64,000 nt of DNA. Source: Bimastos eiseni (taxonomy: Eukaryota > Annelida > Clitellata > Crassiclitellata > Lumbricidae). The DNA is taken from NCBI GenBank assembly GCA_959347315.1, contig OY365811.1:43465108-43529107 (forward strand), in the 5' to 3' direction. Below are positions 37,491 to 49,341 of this stretch, piece after piece; position 1 is the stretch's first letter; every line of letters starts with the position of its first letter. The notes beneath the pieces are model-generated. The model did no database searches. It was not told where the DNA came from and worked only from the letters and a program-made list of their open reading frames with translations. The translations under genes and the position numbers were made by a program.

Positions 37491-39370
37491 TGGCCGGTCT
37501 CCCTCGGGACCCACGGGCAGCCGAGGCAGAGAGAGAGAGAGAGAGACAGAGAGACAGAGAGACAGAGAGGTAGGGAAAGGGAGAGGGAGCGAGGCCCTGC
37601 CTCAGGTTCGTCTCCTGTGCGTCTAATGGAGCCCGGTCGGTGGACGACGTGCCTTGCATAGCTACTCGTCTCTCTCGCCAACGACGACAACAATCAACGG
37701 ACGGCGCAGGTCGCTACTCGCTATTGTCTTCATTCGCTGACCACGTGATGTCCAGGTGACGTAATTGGACGAGGCAGACGACAGTCGAATGTGGCGGGAA
37801 AGCGATTATGATCACAATCACAAAAAGATCTGTATAGCGCATGTTTCAAGAAAAGGAGCAGACGATAGGTCGACTGATGAGGACTTCTGGGGATAAGATG
37901 AACTACGCATTATATCAAAGTGCTTGTAGAAGAAACTGGTCTCTCCAGGACACAGGGTTTAATTAAGAGAAACTGCTCGGCCGAGGAACTGAGAGAAGAG
38001 GGTGAGAAAAGAGAATTAGTATTTTGAGGCGATTATTTATGACGGAGAATTGGTCGAGAAAAGTCAAAGAAACGATTAATCATTTTCTGCAGTATGGGTG
38101 AATTTTTAATTGGCTTATAAGGAAAAGAAAGAGATCGGTTGGATTCCAGCTGGGAAGAATACCTAGATGATCGAAGTGGAGTGGCAGAATGGAGGAGGGA
38201 ACTAACGGAAGAATAAAGAGAGAAGATGGAGAGAGGAAAAGTAAGAGATAAACAGATAGAAGTACATTCGGTGAATCAGGAAGAGTCTTATTAAGAGGTA
38301 AAAACTGACGAAGATCCGTTTGAACGAGAGTGATTTTGTTATTAATGTCAACTGAGTGATGTGAAATGCATTGGACGAAGTCTGTGAAGTCCGAACCAAT
38401 GTTTATAAAGGCAATCTTGATTTCAAGACTTCAATAGACTTCAAACTTCTGATGACGTCTTTTGACTTCAGATGACCCTTCACGACTTTGACTTATAGTA
38501 GCAGAGGAGGAGTGGCTATTCTTCAATCGTCTCTCAGATTCCTACAACACGAATTCAATCAGTTGAACTGAAATGGATCAAGATTCAGGATCACAGTCAA
38601 AACCAATTCTAAGATAGATCCAAATTTAGATTTAAAATAAAATCTAAAGTCAGATTAAAAGGCAGATTTAAAGTCAGAATTATGAGACAGATTTAAAGTC
38701 AGATTTATTCGAATTCAAAGTATATGGGTGGGTGAAGACAATAGAGAGGCCAACGAAAATCGTCAGAGTTTTTAATTAATGGGACATTCTCAACAACGAT
38801 ATTCAAATGCATGGAAAAACAAATTCATGCACAAATACACGCATACATATGAAGTTATAGACATGCAAATTAACATATATAACTTAAAACAAACATATAC
38901 ATACTTGCCTATTTATATATAATCATTATATAGCCTACACATCAAAATACATATTAATGCGATATATTTATAGACAAACACAATGTATACAATATTTTAC
39001 TCTTAAATAATAATCGAAAGTTGTGATCGCAATTGAGACAATAATCTTACCATTCATTTAAGTGCGTATAACCTATATACATAGATTCACCATAAATAGC
39101 TCAGCAACTCAACCTCATTATACCCGGCATATTCTACAACCTGAGAATATATAGTTACCTCTCCTCTTCCTCCTCCTCTTCCTCTTCCTTCTCCTCCTCT
39201 TCCTACTTCTCTTCCTTACCTGTTCTTACCTTTATCCCATCATCAACTTGTCCTAAATTTCAATTGTCTTCTTCAACCTTTGATCGAAAACCGACAAAAT
39301 TTTAATTGGTCATCCATTTTTGTTTCAATGTCGGACGATTTCTCGGACAGATTTTCTGCACATGGAGACA
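37491..39370. other. Mixed intergenic DNA, no gene
   Basis: Contains a GAGAGACAGAGAGACAGAGA tract (37525-37590), a CpG-richer patch with CCACGTGAT (about 37740) and AT-rich sequence beyond 38.4 kb with TCTTC-rich repeats at 39155-39220. I find no coding region I can support. Confidence 0.45.
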
Positions 39371-39373
39371 AGC

Positions 39374-39785
<412 letters not shown>

Positions 39786-39899
39786 ATGGGTGAGAGAGTG
39801 GATGGATGATCTGGGTGGTGTTTTCTCGTGTATTTCCGTTGTCGTCCTATTTCTCTCTCATTTTGTCTGATGTCATTTCTAGGTCTTGTTGTCCTCCAC

Positions 39900-41085
39900 T
39901 TTCTCACCTCCTCTCCGTCCACCTCTTCTTCCACCTCTTCTTCCTCCTCCTCCTCCTGCCCCTCCCACCCTTTCTCATCCAACCCCTCTTATTCGTCGTC
40001 GTCTTCCTCTTCCTCCTCTTCCTCCTTCTACCCATCTTACTCCTTCTTCTCTTCCTACCCTTCCCCTTCTTCTCTGCCTCCACTTCTTCTTTTTCATCTT
40101 CCTTCTATCCTCCTTCTCCTCCTCCTCCTTCCATTCTTCCTCCTACTCCTCCTCCTCTTATTCTTCCTCCTTCTCCTCCTCCTCCTCCTCCTATTCTTCC
40201 TCCTCCTCCTCCTATTCTTCCTCCTCCTCCTCCTCCTCCTATTCTTCTTCCTCCTCCTCCTCCTATTCTTCCTCCTCCTCCTCCTCTTATTCTTCCTCCT
40301 TCTCCTCCTCCTCCTCCTATTCTTTCTCCTCCTCCTCCTCCTCTTATTCTTTCTCCTTCTCCTCCTCCTCCTCTTATTCTTCCTCCTTCTCCTCCTCCTT
40401 CCATTCTTCCTCCTCCTCCTCCTCTTATTCTTTCTCCTTCTCCTCCTCCTCCTCTTATTCTTCCTCCTTCTCCTCCTCCTTCCATTCTTCCTCCTCCTCC
40501 TCCTCTTATTCTTCCTCCTTCTCCTCCTCCTCTCCTCCTCCTCCTTCTCCTCCTCCTCCTCCTATTCTTTCTCCCCCTCCTCCTTCTCCTCCTCCTCCTC
40601 CTATTCTTCCTCCTCCTCCTCCTCCTATTCTTCCTCCTCCTCCTCCTCCTATTCTTCCTCCTCCTCCTCCTCCTATTCTTTCTCCTCCTCCTCCTCCTCT
40701 TATTCTTTCTCCTTCTCCTCCTCCTCCTCTTATTCTTCCTCCTTCTCCTCCTCCTTCCATTCTTCCTCCTCCTCCTCGTCTTATTCTTCCTCCTCCTCCT
40801 CCTCCTCTCCTCCTCCTCCTTCTCCTCCTCCTCCTCCTATTCTTTCTCCCCCTCCTCCTTCTCCTCCTCCTCCTATTCTTCCTCCTCCTCCTCCTCCTAT
40901 TCTTCCTCCTCCTCCTCCTTCTCCTCCTCCTCCTCCTATTCTTTCTCCTCCTCCTCCTCTTATTCTTCCTCCTCCTCCTCCTCCTATTCTTCCTCCTCCT
41001 CTTCCTTCTCCTCCTCCTCCTCCTATTCTTTCTCCTCCTCCTCCTCTTATTCTTCCTCCTTCTCCTCCTCCTCCTCTGTCGTTGT
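39900..41085. repeat. 1.2-kb polypyrimidine (TCC)n-rich tract
   Basis: Nearly all C and T on the plus strand, built from CCTCCTCCTCCTATTCTTCC-type units with TTCTCCT variants. Clear higher repetition: the sequences around 40360-40420 and 40425-40480 repeat, and again around 40690-40760. Frames over 400 codons long exist in all plus frames (Ser, Pro or Leu only) and are artefacts of composition. Confidence 0.97.
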
Positions 41086-41394
41086 CGTCGTAGCTGCTGT
41101 CATCTGGCGACGAAGCGGCAACACTCGGCAAATATTAGCAAATATCGTCTGAGGCGACCGACAAAACCGACCGAAGGGGAACAACAGAACCCCCACCCAC
41201 ACCCTCCACACCACACACACATACAGCCACCGACGACAGCGGCTGTCACAGTCGCTAGGGTTCAATGGGGGAGTAGGGGTAGGTAGGGGAAGGTGGCAGG
41301 AGGAGTGGAAGGGTAGGGTTGAAGTCGATCTCAGCCTCTGTTGGGCAAACAGGATTAAGCGCTGCAACCCGATTGGAGGATGATGAGGTACAAG

Positions 41395-41740
41395 TCATGG
41401 AAGAAAAGGAGGAGGAGAAGGAAGAAAAGGAGGAGGAGGAGGAGAAGGAGGAGAAGGAAGAGAAGGAGTAGGAGGAGGAAGAGAGGGAGGAGGAGCAAGA
41501 GAAGGAGGAGGAGGAGGAAGAGAAGGAGGAGGAGGAAGAGAAGGAGAAGAAGGAAGAGAAACACGAGAAGGAAGCGAAGGAGGAGGAGGAGGAGTAAGAG
41601 AAGGAGGAGGAGGAAGAGAAGAAAGAGAAGGAAGAGAAGGAGGAGGAGAAAGAGGAGGATATGGTGGAAGAGAAGGAGAAGGTGGAATGGGAATAGAAGG
41701 AGAAGGAATTGAAAGAGGAGGAGGAGGAAAATGTGGAGGA
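41395..41740. repeat. Polypurine (GGA)n/(GAA)n-rich tract
   Basis: The plus strand is almost all A and G. It is inverse in strand bias to the pyrimidine tract ending 300 bp earlier, so the two could pair. Lys/Arg/Glu readings are shadows. Confidence 0.95.
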
Positions 41741-41794
41741 GGAGGCTGATGATGTCCTAATAAACACTAAATAACAGTTATTTGTGTTGTTAAT

Positions 41795-44185
41795 CCGAAC
41801 GATTAACTGAATCTCATTAACTGATCGACTGAATCTCATTAACTGATTGAATCTCATTAACTGATTGATTGAATCTCATTAACTGATTGAATCTCATTAA
41901 CTGATTAACTGAATCTCATTAACTGATTGAATGAATCTCATTAACTGATTGAATCTCATTAACTGATTGACTGAATCTCATTAACTGATTGACTGAATCC
42001 CATTAACTGATTGACTGAATCCCATTAACTGATTGACTGAATCTCATTACTGATTAACTGAATCTCATTAACTAATTGAATGAATCTCATTAACTGATTT
42101 AATCTCATTAACTGATTAATTGAATCTCGTTAATTGATTGACTGAATCTCATTAACTGATTGAATGAATCTCATTAACTGATTGAATCTCATTAACTGAT
42201 TAATTGAATCTCGTTAACTGATTGACTGAATCTCATAAACTGATTGACTGAATCTCCTTAACCGATTGAATCTCATTAACTGATTGACTGAATCTCATTA
42301 ACTAATTGACTGAATCTCATTAACTGATTGAATCTCATTAACTGATTGATTGAATCTCCTTAACCGATTGAATCTCATTAACTGATTGACTGAATCTCAT
42401 TAACTAATTGACTGAATCTCATTAACTGATTGAATCTCATTAACTGATTGATTGAATCTCATTAACCGATTGAATCTCATTAACTTATTGACTGAATCTC
42501 ATTAACTAATTGAATCTCATTAACTTATTGAATCTCATTAACCGATTGAATCTCATTAACTGATTGATTGATTCTCATTAACTGATTAATTAAATCTCGT
42601 TAACTGATTGACTGAATCTCATTAACTGATTGACTGAATCTCATTAACTTATTGACTAAATCTCATTAACTGATTGAATCTCATAAACTGATTGACTGAA
42701 TCTCATTAACTGATTGAATCTCATTAACTGATTGATTGAATCTCATAAACTGACTGAATCTCATTAACTGATTGACTGAATCTCATTAACTGATTGACTG
42801 AATCTCATTACTGATTAACTGAATCTCATTAACTGATTGAATGAATCTCATTAACTGATTTAATCTCATTAACTGATTGAATCTCATTAACTGATTAATT
42901 GAATCTCGTTAACTGATTGACTGAATCTCATAAACTGATTGACTGAATCTCCTTAACCGATTGAATCTCATTAACTGATTAATTGAATCTCGTTAACTGA
43001 TTGACTGAATCTCATTAACTGATTGAATGAATCTCATTAACTGATTGAATCTCATTAACTGATTAATTGAATCTCGTTAACTGATTGACTGAATCTCATA
43101 AACTGATTGACTGAATCTCATTAACTGATTGACTGAATCTCATTAACTGATTGACTGGAACTCATTAACTGATTGAATCTCATTAACCGATTGAATCTCA
43201 TTAACTGATTGATTTAATCTCATTAACTGATTAATTGAATCTCGTTAACTGATTGACTGAATCTCATAAACTGATTGACTGAATCTCCTTAACCGATTGA
43301 ATCTCATTAACTGATTGACTGAATCTCATTAACTAATTGACTGAATCTCATTAACTAATTGACTGAATCTCATTAACTGATTGAATCTCATTAACTGATT
43401 GATTGAATCTCATTAACCGATTGAATCTCATTAACTGATTAATTAAATCTCGTTAACTGATTGACTGAATCTCATTAACTGATTGATTGAATCTCATTAA
43501 CTGATTGATTGAATCTCATTAACCGATTGAATCTCATTAACTGATTAATTAAATCTCGTTAACTGATTGACTGAATCTCATTAACTGATTGATTGAATCT
43601 CATTAACTGATTAACTGAATCTCATTAACTGATTGAATGAATCTCATTAACTGATTGAATCTCATTAACTGATTAATTGAATCTCGTTGATTGATTGAAT
43701 CTCATTAACTGATTGACTGAATCTCGTTAACTGATTGACTGAATCTCATAAACTGATTGACTGAATCTCATTAACTGATTGACTGATCCTCATTAACTGA
43801 TTGACTGAATCTCATTAACTGATTGAATCTCATTAACTGATTGAATGAATGTCATTAACTGATTGAATCTCGTTAACTGATTAATTGAATCTCGTTAACT
43901 GATTGACTGAATCTCATAAACTGATTGACTGAATCTCATTAACTGATTGACTGAATCTCATTAACTGATTGAATCTCATTAACTGATTGACTGAATCTCA
44001 TTAACTGATTGAATCTCATTAACTGATTGACTGAATCTCATTAACTGATTGAATCTCATTAACTTATTGATTGAATCTCATTAACTGATTGACTGAATCT
44101 CATTAACTGATTGATTGAATCTCATTCGCTGAGTGACTGAATCTCATTAACTGATTGATTGAATCTCATTCACTGATTGACTGGC
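41795..44185. repeat. 2.4-kb satellite of 18- and 22-bp units
   Basis: Tandem array of ATTAACTGATTGAATCTC (18 bp) and ATTAACTGATTGACTGAATC + TC (22 bp), with recurrent variants: CTCGTTAACTG, CTCATAAACTG, CTCCTTAACCG and GATTAATTG. Groups of variants recur in the same order several times, so there is higher-order structure. Stops occur in every unit; no coding potential. Confidence 0.97.
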
Positions 44186-44411
44186 CAGGACAGAGATTGA
44201 TTTGTTGATTTATTGGCTTTTGATTTTATTCACCGAATGATTTAGTGACTGCATCTCTTATAACTATACAGCCAAAGGTTTGATTGATAGATCGACCCAT
44301 TCCCACCCCCGCCCACCAGACCATCTACACCCCTACGGTTCCTCACAATGGCGTTTATATCCTTACTTATTCACTTATTATGATTGGCCAGCTGATTGAT
44401 TGACTGACTGT

Positions 44412-44449
44412 GAAGACGAGAAAGAGAGACAAAGAGAGAGACAAAGACT

Positions 44450-44510
<61 letters not shown>

Positions 44511-44775
44511 AGATAAGGATAGACGGCTAGACGGAGATTGAAAGATATATGACATTATCATAAAGAAGGAGAGAGACAGACAGAGACTCAGAGAGACATA
44601 GAGAAATAGAAGGAGAGAGAGAAAGAAAGACAGGAAGGTAGGGTGAGAGAGGGAAACAGAGACAGATGCAAAGAATAAATGAAACATAGACACACAGAGA
44701 CAGAGAGATAAAGACAGAGACAGAGTGAGACAGAGAGAGAGACAGATATAGATACAAAGACAGAGACAGACGGTT
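44412..44775. repeat. GA/CAGA-rich tract with (GA)n core
   Basis: Pure (GA)n at about 44450-44505, followed by GAGACAGAGAGA-type sequence to 44775. Confidence 0.9.
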
Positions 44776-45060
44776 CAAAGCGATGTGTCCTCACAGTTCG
44801 TTAACTATCTGACCAATCGACTTAGAAAGCGACGAAGAACTAAGCGATCAAAGACAACAAAGCAGCACCCTCTGCAGCTGGCACCAGCACCAACAACCAA
44901 GAGAACAATGCAGCCACTCAATCTCGTTTCCATGGAGACCAGATTCAATTCTCATCGATCAAGTACCTTTAATAAGTACTCGTATTGTGTGTAAGTAAGT
45001 ACAGAGATTTCTCATCTCGTACGAGTGCGACATTATTACGATTACATTCATTAATTACTA
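44776..45060. other. No gene recognised
   Basis: A plus-strand frame of about 69 codons (44787-44994) is rich in Lys/Arg/Thr without a proper ATG in frame at its start. It contains GTTTCCATGGAGAC, close to an RFX X-box. Not called as a gene. Confidence 0.3.
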
Positions 45061-45330
45061 AGATTTATATAGCGTCCCTTCAAAGTTACTACCCAGGAGC
45101 GCTCCAGACCCCAGCATTGCTGAAAAGAACAGTTTTAAGGCGAGTATTAAAAGAGTCTGAGTGGACTCTTGGCGACAACCGTAACGCCAACAGGAGCGTC
45201 TTCCGGAGACGATTTAGTTGTACGAGCAAATAGAACAATGAGTAAGCTTCGCTTAGTAGAGCGGAGAGAGCGACGAATCGGTGCACTCAGAGTAAAGTAG
45301 CAGAAATCTTCAATCAATCTTTCAAGCAAT
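45061..45330 (-). pseudogene. LINE 3'-end fragment
   Basis: The minus strand reads D-S-F-N-T-R-L-K-T-V-L-F, the far C-terminal consensus (S-F-K-x-x-L-K-T-x-L-F) of CR1/L2-like LINEs, then a short 3' region ending GGGACGCTATATAAATCTTA. Upstream (45200-45330) the frame is lost. Truncated copy. Confidence 0.6.
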
Positions 45331-46000
45331 AACTAACGGATCAATGAATTAGAGAAGGAATCAATCAATCAATCAATGAGCAGATTAATGAATATGAAAA
45401 TTACTCTCTGCACACGGCACTTTAATATGTTCACCCGTTGACTTGTCTTATAACTAAAGTAATCTATTTTTTATGTTTTGTTTTTTTGTTCATCAAAAAA
45501 CAGACGTTCGTTTAATCGATATTAATTTGCTTAAATTAATCTTAGTTTTACATCATTCGATTTCTTCATAAAACCATCAGTCGTTCGAAGTTGTTAAAGT
45601 CTGTCGGTCTACATAATTATAATATTATTCTGTCAATGAATCAATGCATCTATCTGTGTATTTTATAATTGTACTGATAAATTTCTAGTTACACATGTAT
45701 GTATACGTGGGTGTGTGTACAGTATGTACGACTAAATGTACGCATACAATTTGTCTGAAATTATATATGCATGTTCGTTTTGCATATATTGTGTATACTC
45801 TGCTGAGTGGATCTCATGCTGTGCGTCGTTATTATAGAGATTCCAAACGAATAATTATGCAGATGAGTTTGAGGGAGGAAGTGTTACTGGTTAATAAATA
45901 GGCCAACAATTAAGTTATTCATAGATCAGGTCAAAACCAGGTTCAATGCTTTCGTTATAAGGCGTCATTGGCAGGTTCTATTGGTGGTTCTATTGTGGTT

Positions 46001-46322
46001 CTATTTTTTTTGATATTTCTGTTGTATTTGCTCTGCAGTCATTGTTGGTGTAATTGTCGTTGGATTTGTACTATTGTTTAGGGTTTTGCAATTGATATTG
46101 TTATGCCATCCGATGTTGTTTACCAACATCGAATGGTTCTCATCGCGTCGCAGTTTTGAATCGTTAACTTGTATTGAATATACGGTCCAATCGATATATA
46201 TAGATCGCAGTGATCTACTACTTTTATAAATAATACCTAATTCAGTTTTATTCTGTCCCGTGTTCTTGAATTTAACTTCAAATTCCAATAATTCTTCTAA
46301 AGTTATCAAGTAATATTATTAT
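46001..46322 (-). CDS. Possible terminal exon, secreted-type hypothetical protein
   Basis: An open frame of about 100 codons ends at TAG 46001-46003. It has no early ATG; the first codon in the uninterrupted frame is TTG. A splice-acceptor-like sequence, TTGATAACTTTAG|AAGAATT, lies at its 5' edge. The peptide has normal composition with three N-x-S/T sequons (N-K-T, N-H-S, N-S-T) and W-T-V-Y-S-I-Q-V. No family recognised, and I did not find upstream exons with certainty. A chance ORF is possible. Confidence 0.25.
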
Positions 46323-47037
46323 AGTTCTCACGGTAATTTTCCAAATAATTAATTCAGCGCTCTAAGAAATACTTAAGCGTTAGACGTACTTCGTTCTGTG
46401 TTCGATTTCTTGAACTCTTCCATTTCTAGAGAGTTCTTCATGTGTGTCTTCCTCCATGGATCAGTCAAGATTCCACTTAACTTTTATACACACAGATAAC
46501 ATTCTTTCCACGAAGGTCAGTTCATAACTGAAGGATCTGACAAAAGATCCACTACAGTGGATTCGATTTTCTGTATAAAGGTAGGCTTTCCTCCAATCGA
46601 GCAAATAGTTTCTTACAGGAGGCTATACCATTCTACTTTATTTCCTCAAAATCGCGATCATTCCTTTAGTTCGAAGTCCAAGAATTTCAATGCCTGCACT
46701 GCTTTCTGAAATTGATTCGATAACTGACCGTGGATTAGCAGAATGTGTTGCTTCAATCAAGGTCGACCAATAATTGAAGGGATCACAAGTGACAAGAAAT
46801 AAAATGATTTCATTTTATTCATGAAAATAATTGCTAATTTTGTTTATAATTTTAGTTAAGCAAATAATTCCTACTTTGGTTACTGTTTTCGATTTAAGTC
46901 AAAATAGTTCCCTTTCTTTCTTCTAGTTTTCGTAAACGATATCGTTTATTTCAACTTCAAATTTTAGTTTTCTTTAACTAAACTATCACCAACAGATCGA
47001 CCGAACGAGCGACCTATTTAAATGCGTTGACCCAATT
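46323..47037. other. No gene supported
   Basis: AT-rich. A plus-strand segment at about 46617-46768 follows a good acceptor-like TTTCTTACAG and stays open for about 50 codons (including M-P-A-L-L-S-E-I-D-S-I-T), but lacks a proper donor; I leave it uncalled. Confidence 0.3.
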
Positions 47038-47149
47038 ATGTCCATCAGTCAATCGAGTAATGAGGGCGGAGTTAATCATCTACTTCCGGCTGCCACGACA
47101 TCAGGTTTCAATCACAGAAGTTCACAAGCGATGATTTATATGAACAACC

Positions 47150-47440
47150 GCCACATCCTCCTCCTCCTCTTCTTCCTCCTCCTCCTTCTCCATCTTCCCC
47201 TTCTCATCATTCTCATTCACTCCTCTCATCTTCTCATATTCCTCCTCTTGTTCCTCCTCCTCCTCTTAATCTTCCTTGTGCTCCTCGTCAACCTTCCCCT
47301 GCTGATCTTCCATCCCAACTCCTCCTCCTGCTTCAAATGTCCCTCCTCATCTAGCTTCTCCTGCTCTCCACCCTCCTTCTCCTCCTCCTCCTACTCCTTC
47401 TCCTCCTTCTCCTTCTCCTCTTCCTCCTCCTCTTCCCACT
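47150..47440. repeat. CTC/CTT-rich pyrimidine tract
   Basis: CCTCCTCCTCTTCTTCC-type sequence mixed with unique bases; the 146-residue plus-strand frame (Leu/Ser-rich) follows from composition. Confidence 0.8.
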
Positions 47441-47831
47441 CAGCTACGCCCTCTGTCGTTTTGAAGAGTCTCAAATAGGCGGGGCTGTTCATCCCGTGAT
47501 TTATGACATTAGTTCGTGCCTCTGCTCCGCGATCGTGCCTTCCCAACAGCAACCAAGGCGACAAACAGACAGACAAACAGACAGACATATAAAGACGGAG
47601 ACATACAGACAGACACAGGGAGCGATTGACCGACCACCTTCCCTCCTTTGACACGTGGCCCAACGACATGGGTTTGAAACGACGTCGGTAGCGGATAGTA
47701 TTTCACGGGAAGTGAAGAAATTAACACCTGCACCTGGACTCCAATCAATTGTGGAGAAATAGTTTGGAAATCGTCGATTGCAGACATTTAGAATCTAACA
47801 ACAAGAAACAACGAATCGTGTATATGGATAT

Positions 47832-47878
47832 ATATACACATATAACTGTTCCATTATATATATATATAATGGAACAAT

Positions 47879-47911
<33 letters not shown>

Positions 47912-47912
47912 T
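47832..47912. repeat. AT-rich palindrome (hairpin) with (TA)n
   Basis: TATACACATATAACTGTTCC, ATTATATATATATATAAT, then GGAACAATTATGTGTGTATA: a near-perfect palindrome (47832-47890) with four mismatches or fewer, running into (TA)n to 47912. Confidence 0.85.
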
Positions 47913-48038
47913 GTACATATGATCAACTGACTGAGTGACTGACAGACCAACCGATAGACTGACTGAGTAGGTATATAGAAGCAGCGGTGCTATATGCGTA
48001 TAGAGCGAATCTGTGTGAAGTGGAAACAGCGTTGAATA

Positions 48039-48106
48039 GGGTGGGGTGGGGTGGGGTGGGGTGGGGTGGGGTGGGGTGGGGTGGGGTGGGGTGGGGTGGG
48101 GTGGGG
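48039..48106. repeat. (GGGGT)n array, about 13-14 copies
   Basis: Uninterrupted GGGGT repeats on the plus strand. Runs of four G every five bases make this a strong G-quadruplex candidate. Poly-(V-G-W-G) readings are shadows. Confidence 0.97.
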
Positions 48107-48731
48107 CGATGGGAAGGGGTCATGTCGTTGCATGGGGCAAATGATATTATGGAAAGAGGTGAAACGAATGAGGAAACGAAGGGCAATGGATCATGGGGAA
48201 TCTGGGATCAATTGGATCAACGACGACTATCGGTCAACCAACAATCACACCACGAATCGAATATTCTTTTTGGTTACGATGGTCATTGTTAGCTATGAAC
48301 AGAAGGAATGGCGACCAGTCATCGCATGGCATAGAAATTATAGACACCATGACTATAATAATAACAATAAAAACGGACGAAGACACCAAGATCTATTTTA
48401 TAATATCATTCAATCTATTGTAGACCGTGTCACGTGGTAGGGGTTCACGGACGAAAAGCTGACGACAAATGTTTAATGCGAACAAAAAGATTCACAACCA
48501 AAAAGTTATTATTCGCCACTGTATTCAATAAAACAGATGATGATAACGCTTGCTGAAATAGAAGCCGGATTGATGAAAGAAATTCTTCCTAGATGGAGGA
48601 TATGTAGATGAAAATAATGCTTGCTAATAATTAATAATTAGAGGAAGTGATTGATGAACTGGCAAATAGATCTCTGTGCATCTGTCGTCACTTACCCGAT
48701 GTCTATGCATCTTTGCTGCCTCGGCAGAGTA
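48107..48731. other. No gene seen
   Basis: Mixed composition, with GATGAACTG and AATAATTA patches; plus-strand frames of 60-100 codons start inside the G-rich array and are not credible. Confidence 0.4.
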
Positions 48732-49032
48732 ACTGTCCTCATAACGCAATATCTGTTGTCCTCATAACGTGATATCTGTTGTCCTCATAGCGCAATATCT
48801 GTTGTCCTCATAACGTAATACCTGTTGTCCTCATAGCGCGATATTTGTTGTCCTCATAACGTGATAACTGTTGTCCTCATAGCGTAATACCTGTTGTCCT
48901 CATAACGTAATATCTGTTGTCCTCATAGCGTAATACCTGTTGTCCTCATAGCGCGATATCTGTTGTCCTCATAACGTAATACCTGTTGTCCTCATAGCGC
49001 GATATCTGTTGTCCTCATAACGTGATATCTGT
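48732..49032. repeat. 23-bp minisatellite, 13 copies, alternating unit types
   Basis: Unit CTGTTGTCCTCATARCGYRA + TAT/TAC. Units carrying CATAACG and CATAGCG alternate for most of the array, implying a 46-bp dimer as the unit of amplification. Each copy carries one or two CpG. Confidence 0.95.
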
Positions 49033-49251
49033 CCAGCTCTTTATTGTCCCTTTCCTCCGCTTGTCCTTCGTCCATCCGTTGATTCTTCTTTCCTAGCCGT
49101 TCACCTTAAAGTTCAGAGCTCAAATTCACATACAATCGAAGTCATTCGTTTCGTAATTCGTTGAGTAGGTAATCGCGAAAGATCCTTTCATATAGCGCCC
49201 CACTTGTTGCTGTTGACTCTTCGGGTCATCCAGCCCCATCCTTAGCACAAG

Positions 49252-49341
49252 ATGGCGATGAGAAATCAACCCATGCAACTGATGCTGCTGCTGTTGCTGC
49301 GGCAGGTCATCGCCAGCATCCCCGTAGAGCAGCTTCTATGA
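49252..49341 (+). CDS. Short ORF with signal-peptide-like sequence, 29 aa
   Basis: ATG at 49252 in a strong start context (CACAAGATGG), followed by a run of Leu (M-L-L-L-L-L-R) and a stop at 49339-49341. It could be the first coding exon of a secreted protein (a GT follows CGGCAG inside it) or chance; CAAGATGGCG is also a YY1-type promoter element. No downstream exon recognised. Confidence 0.15.
   Translation: MAMRNQPMQLMLLLLLRQVIASIPVEQLL

Noticed and set aside
39806..41286. Frames over 400 codons rich in Pro, Leu or Ser
   Set aside because: All three plus frames are open over the same pyrimidine tract, which follows from the absence of purine-containing stop codons.
48732..49032. Direct repeats resembling CRISPR units
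   Set aside because: Units are contiguous without unique spacers; a minisatellite.
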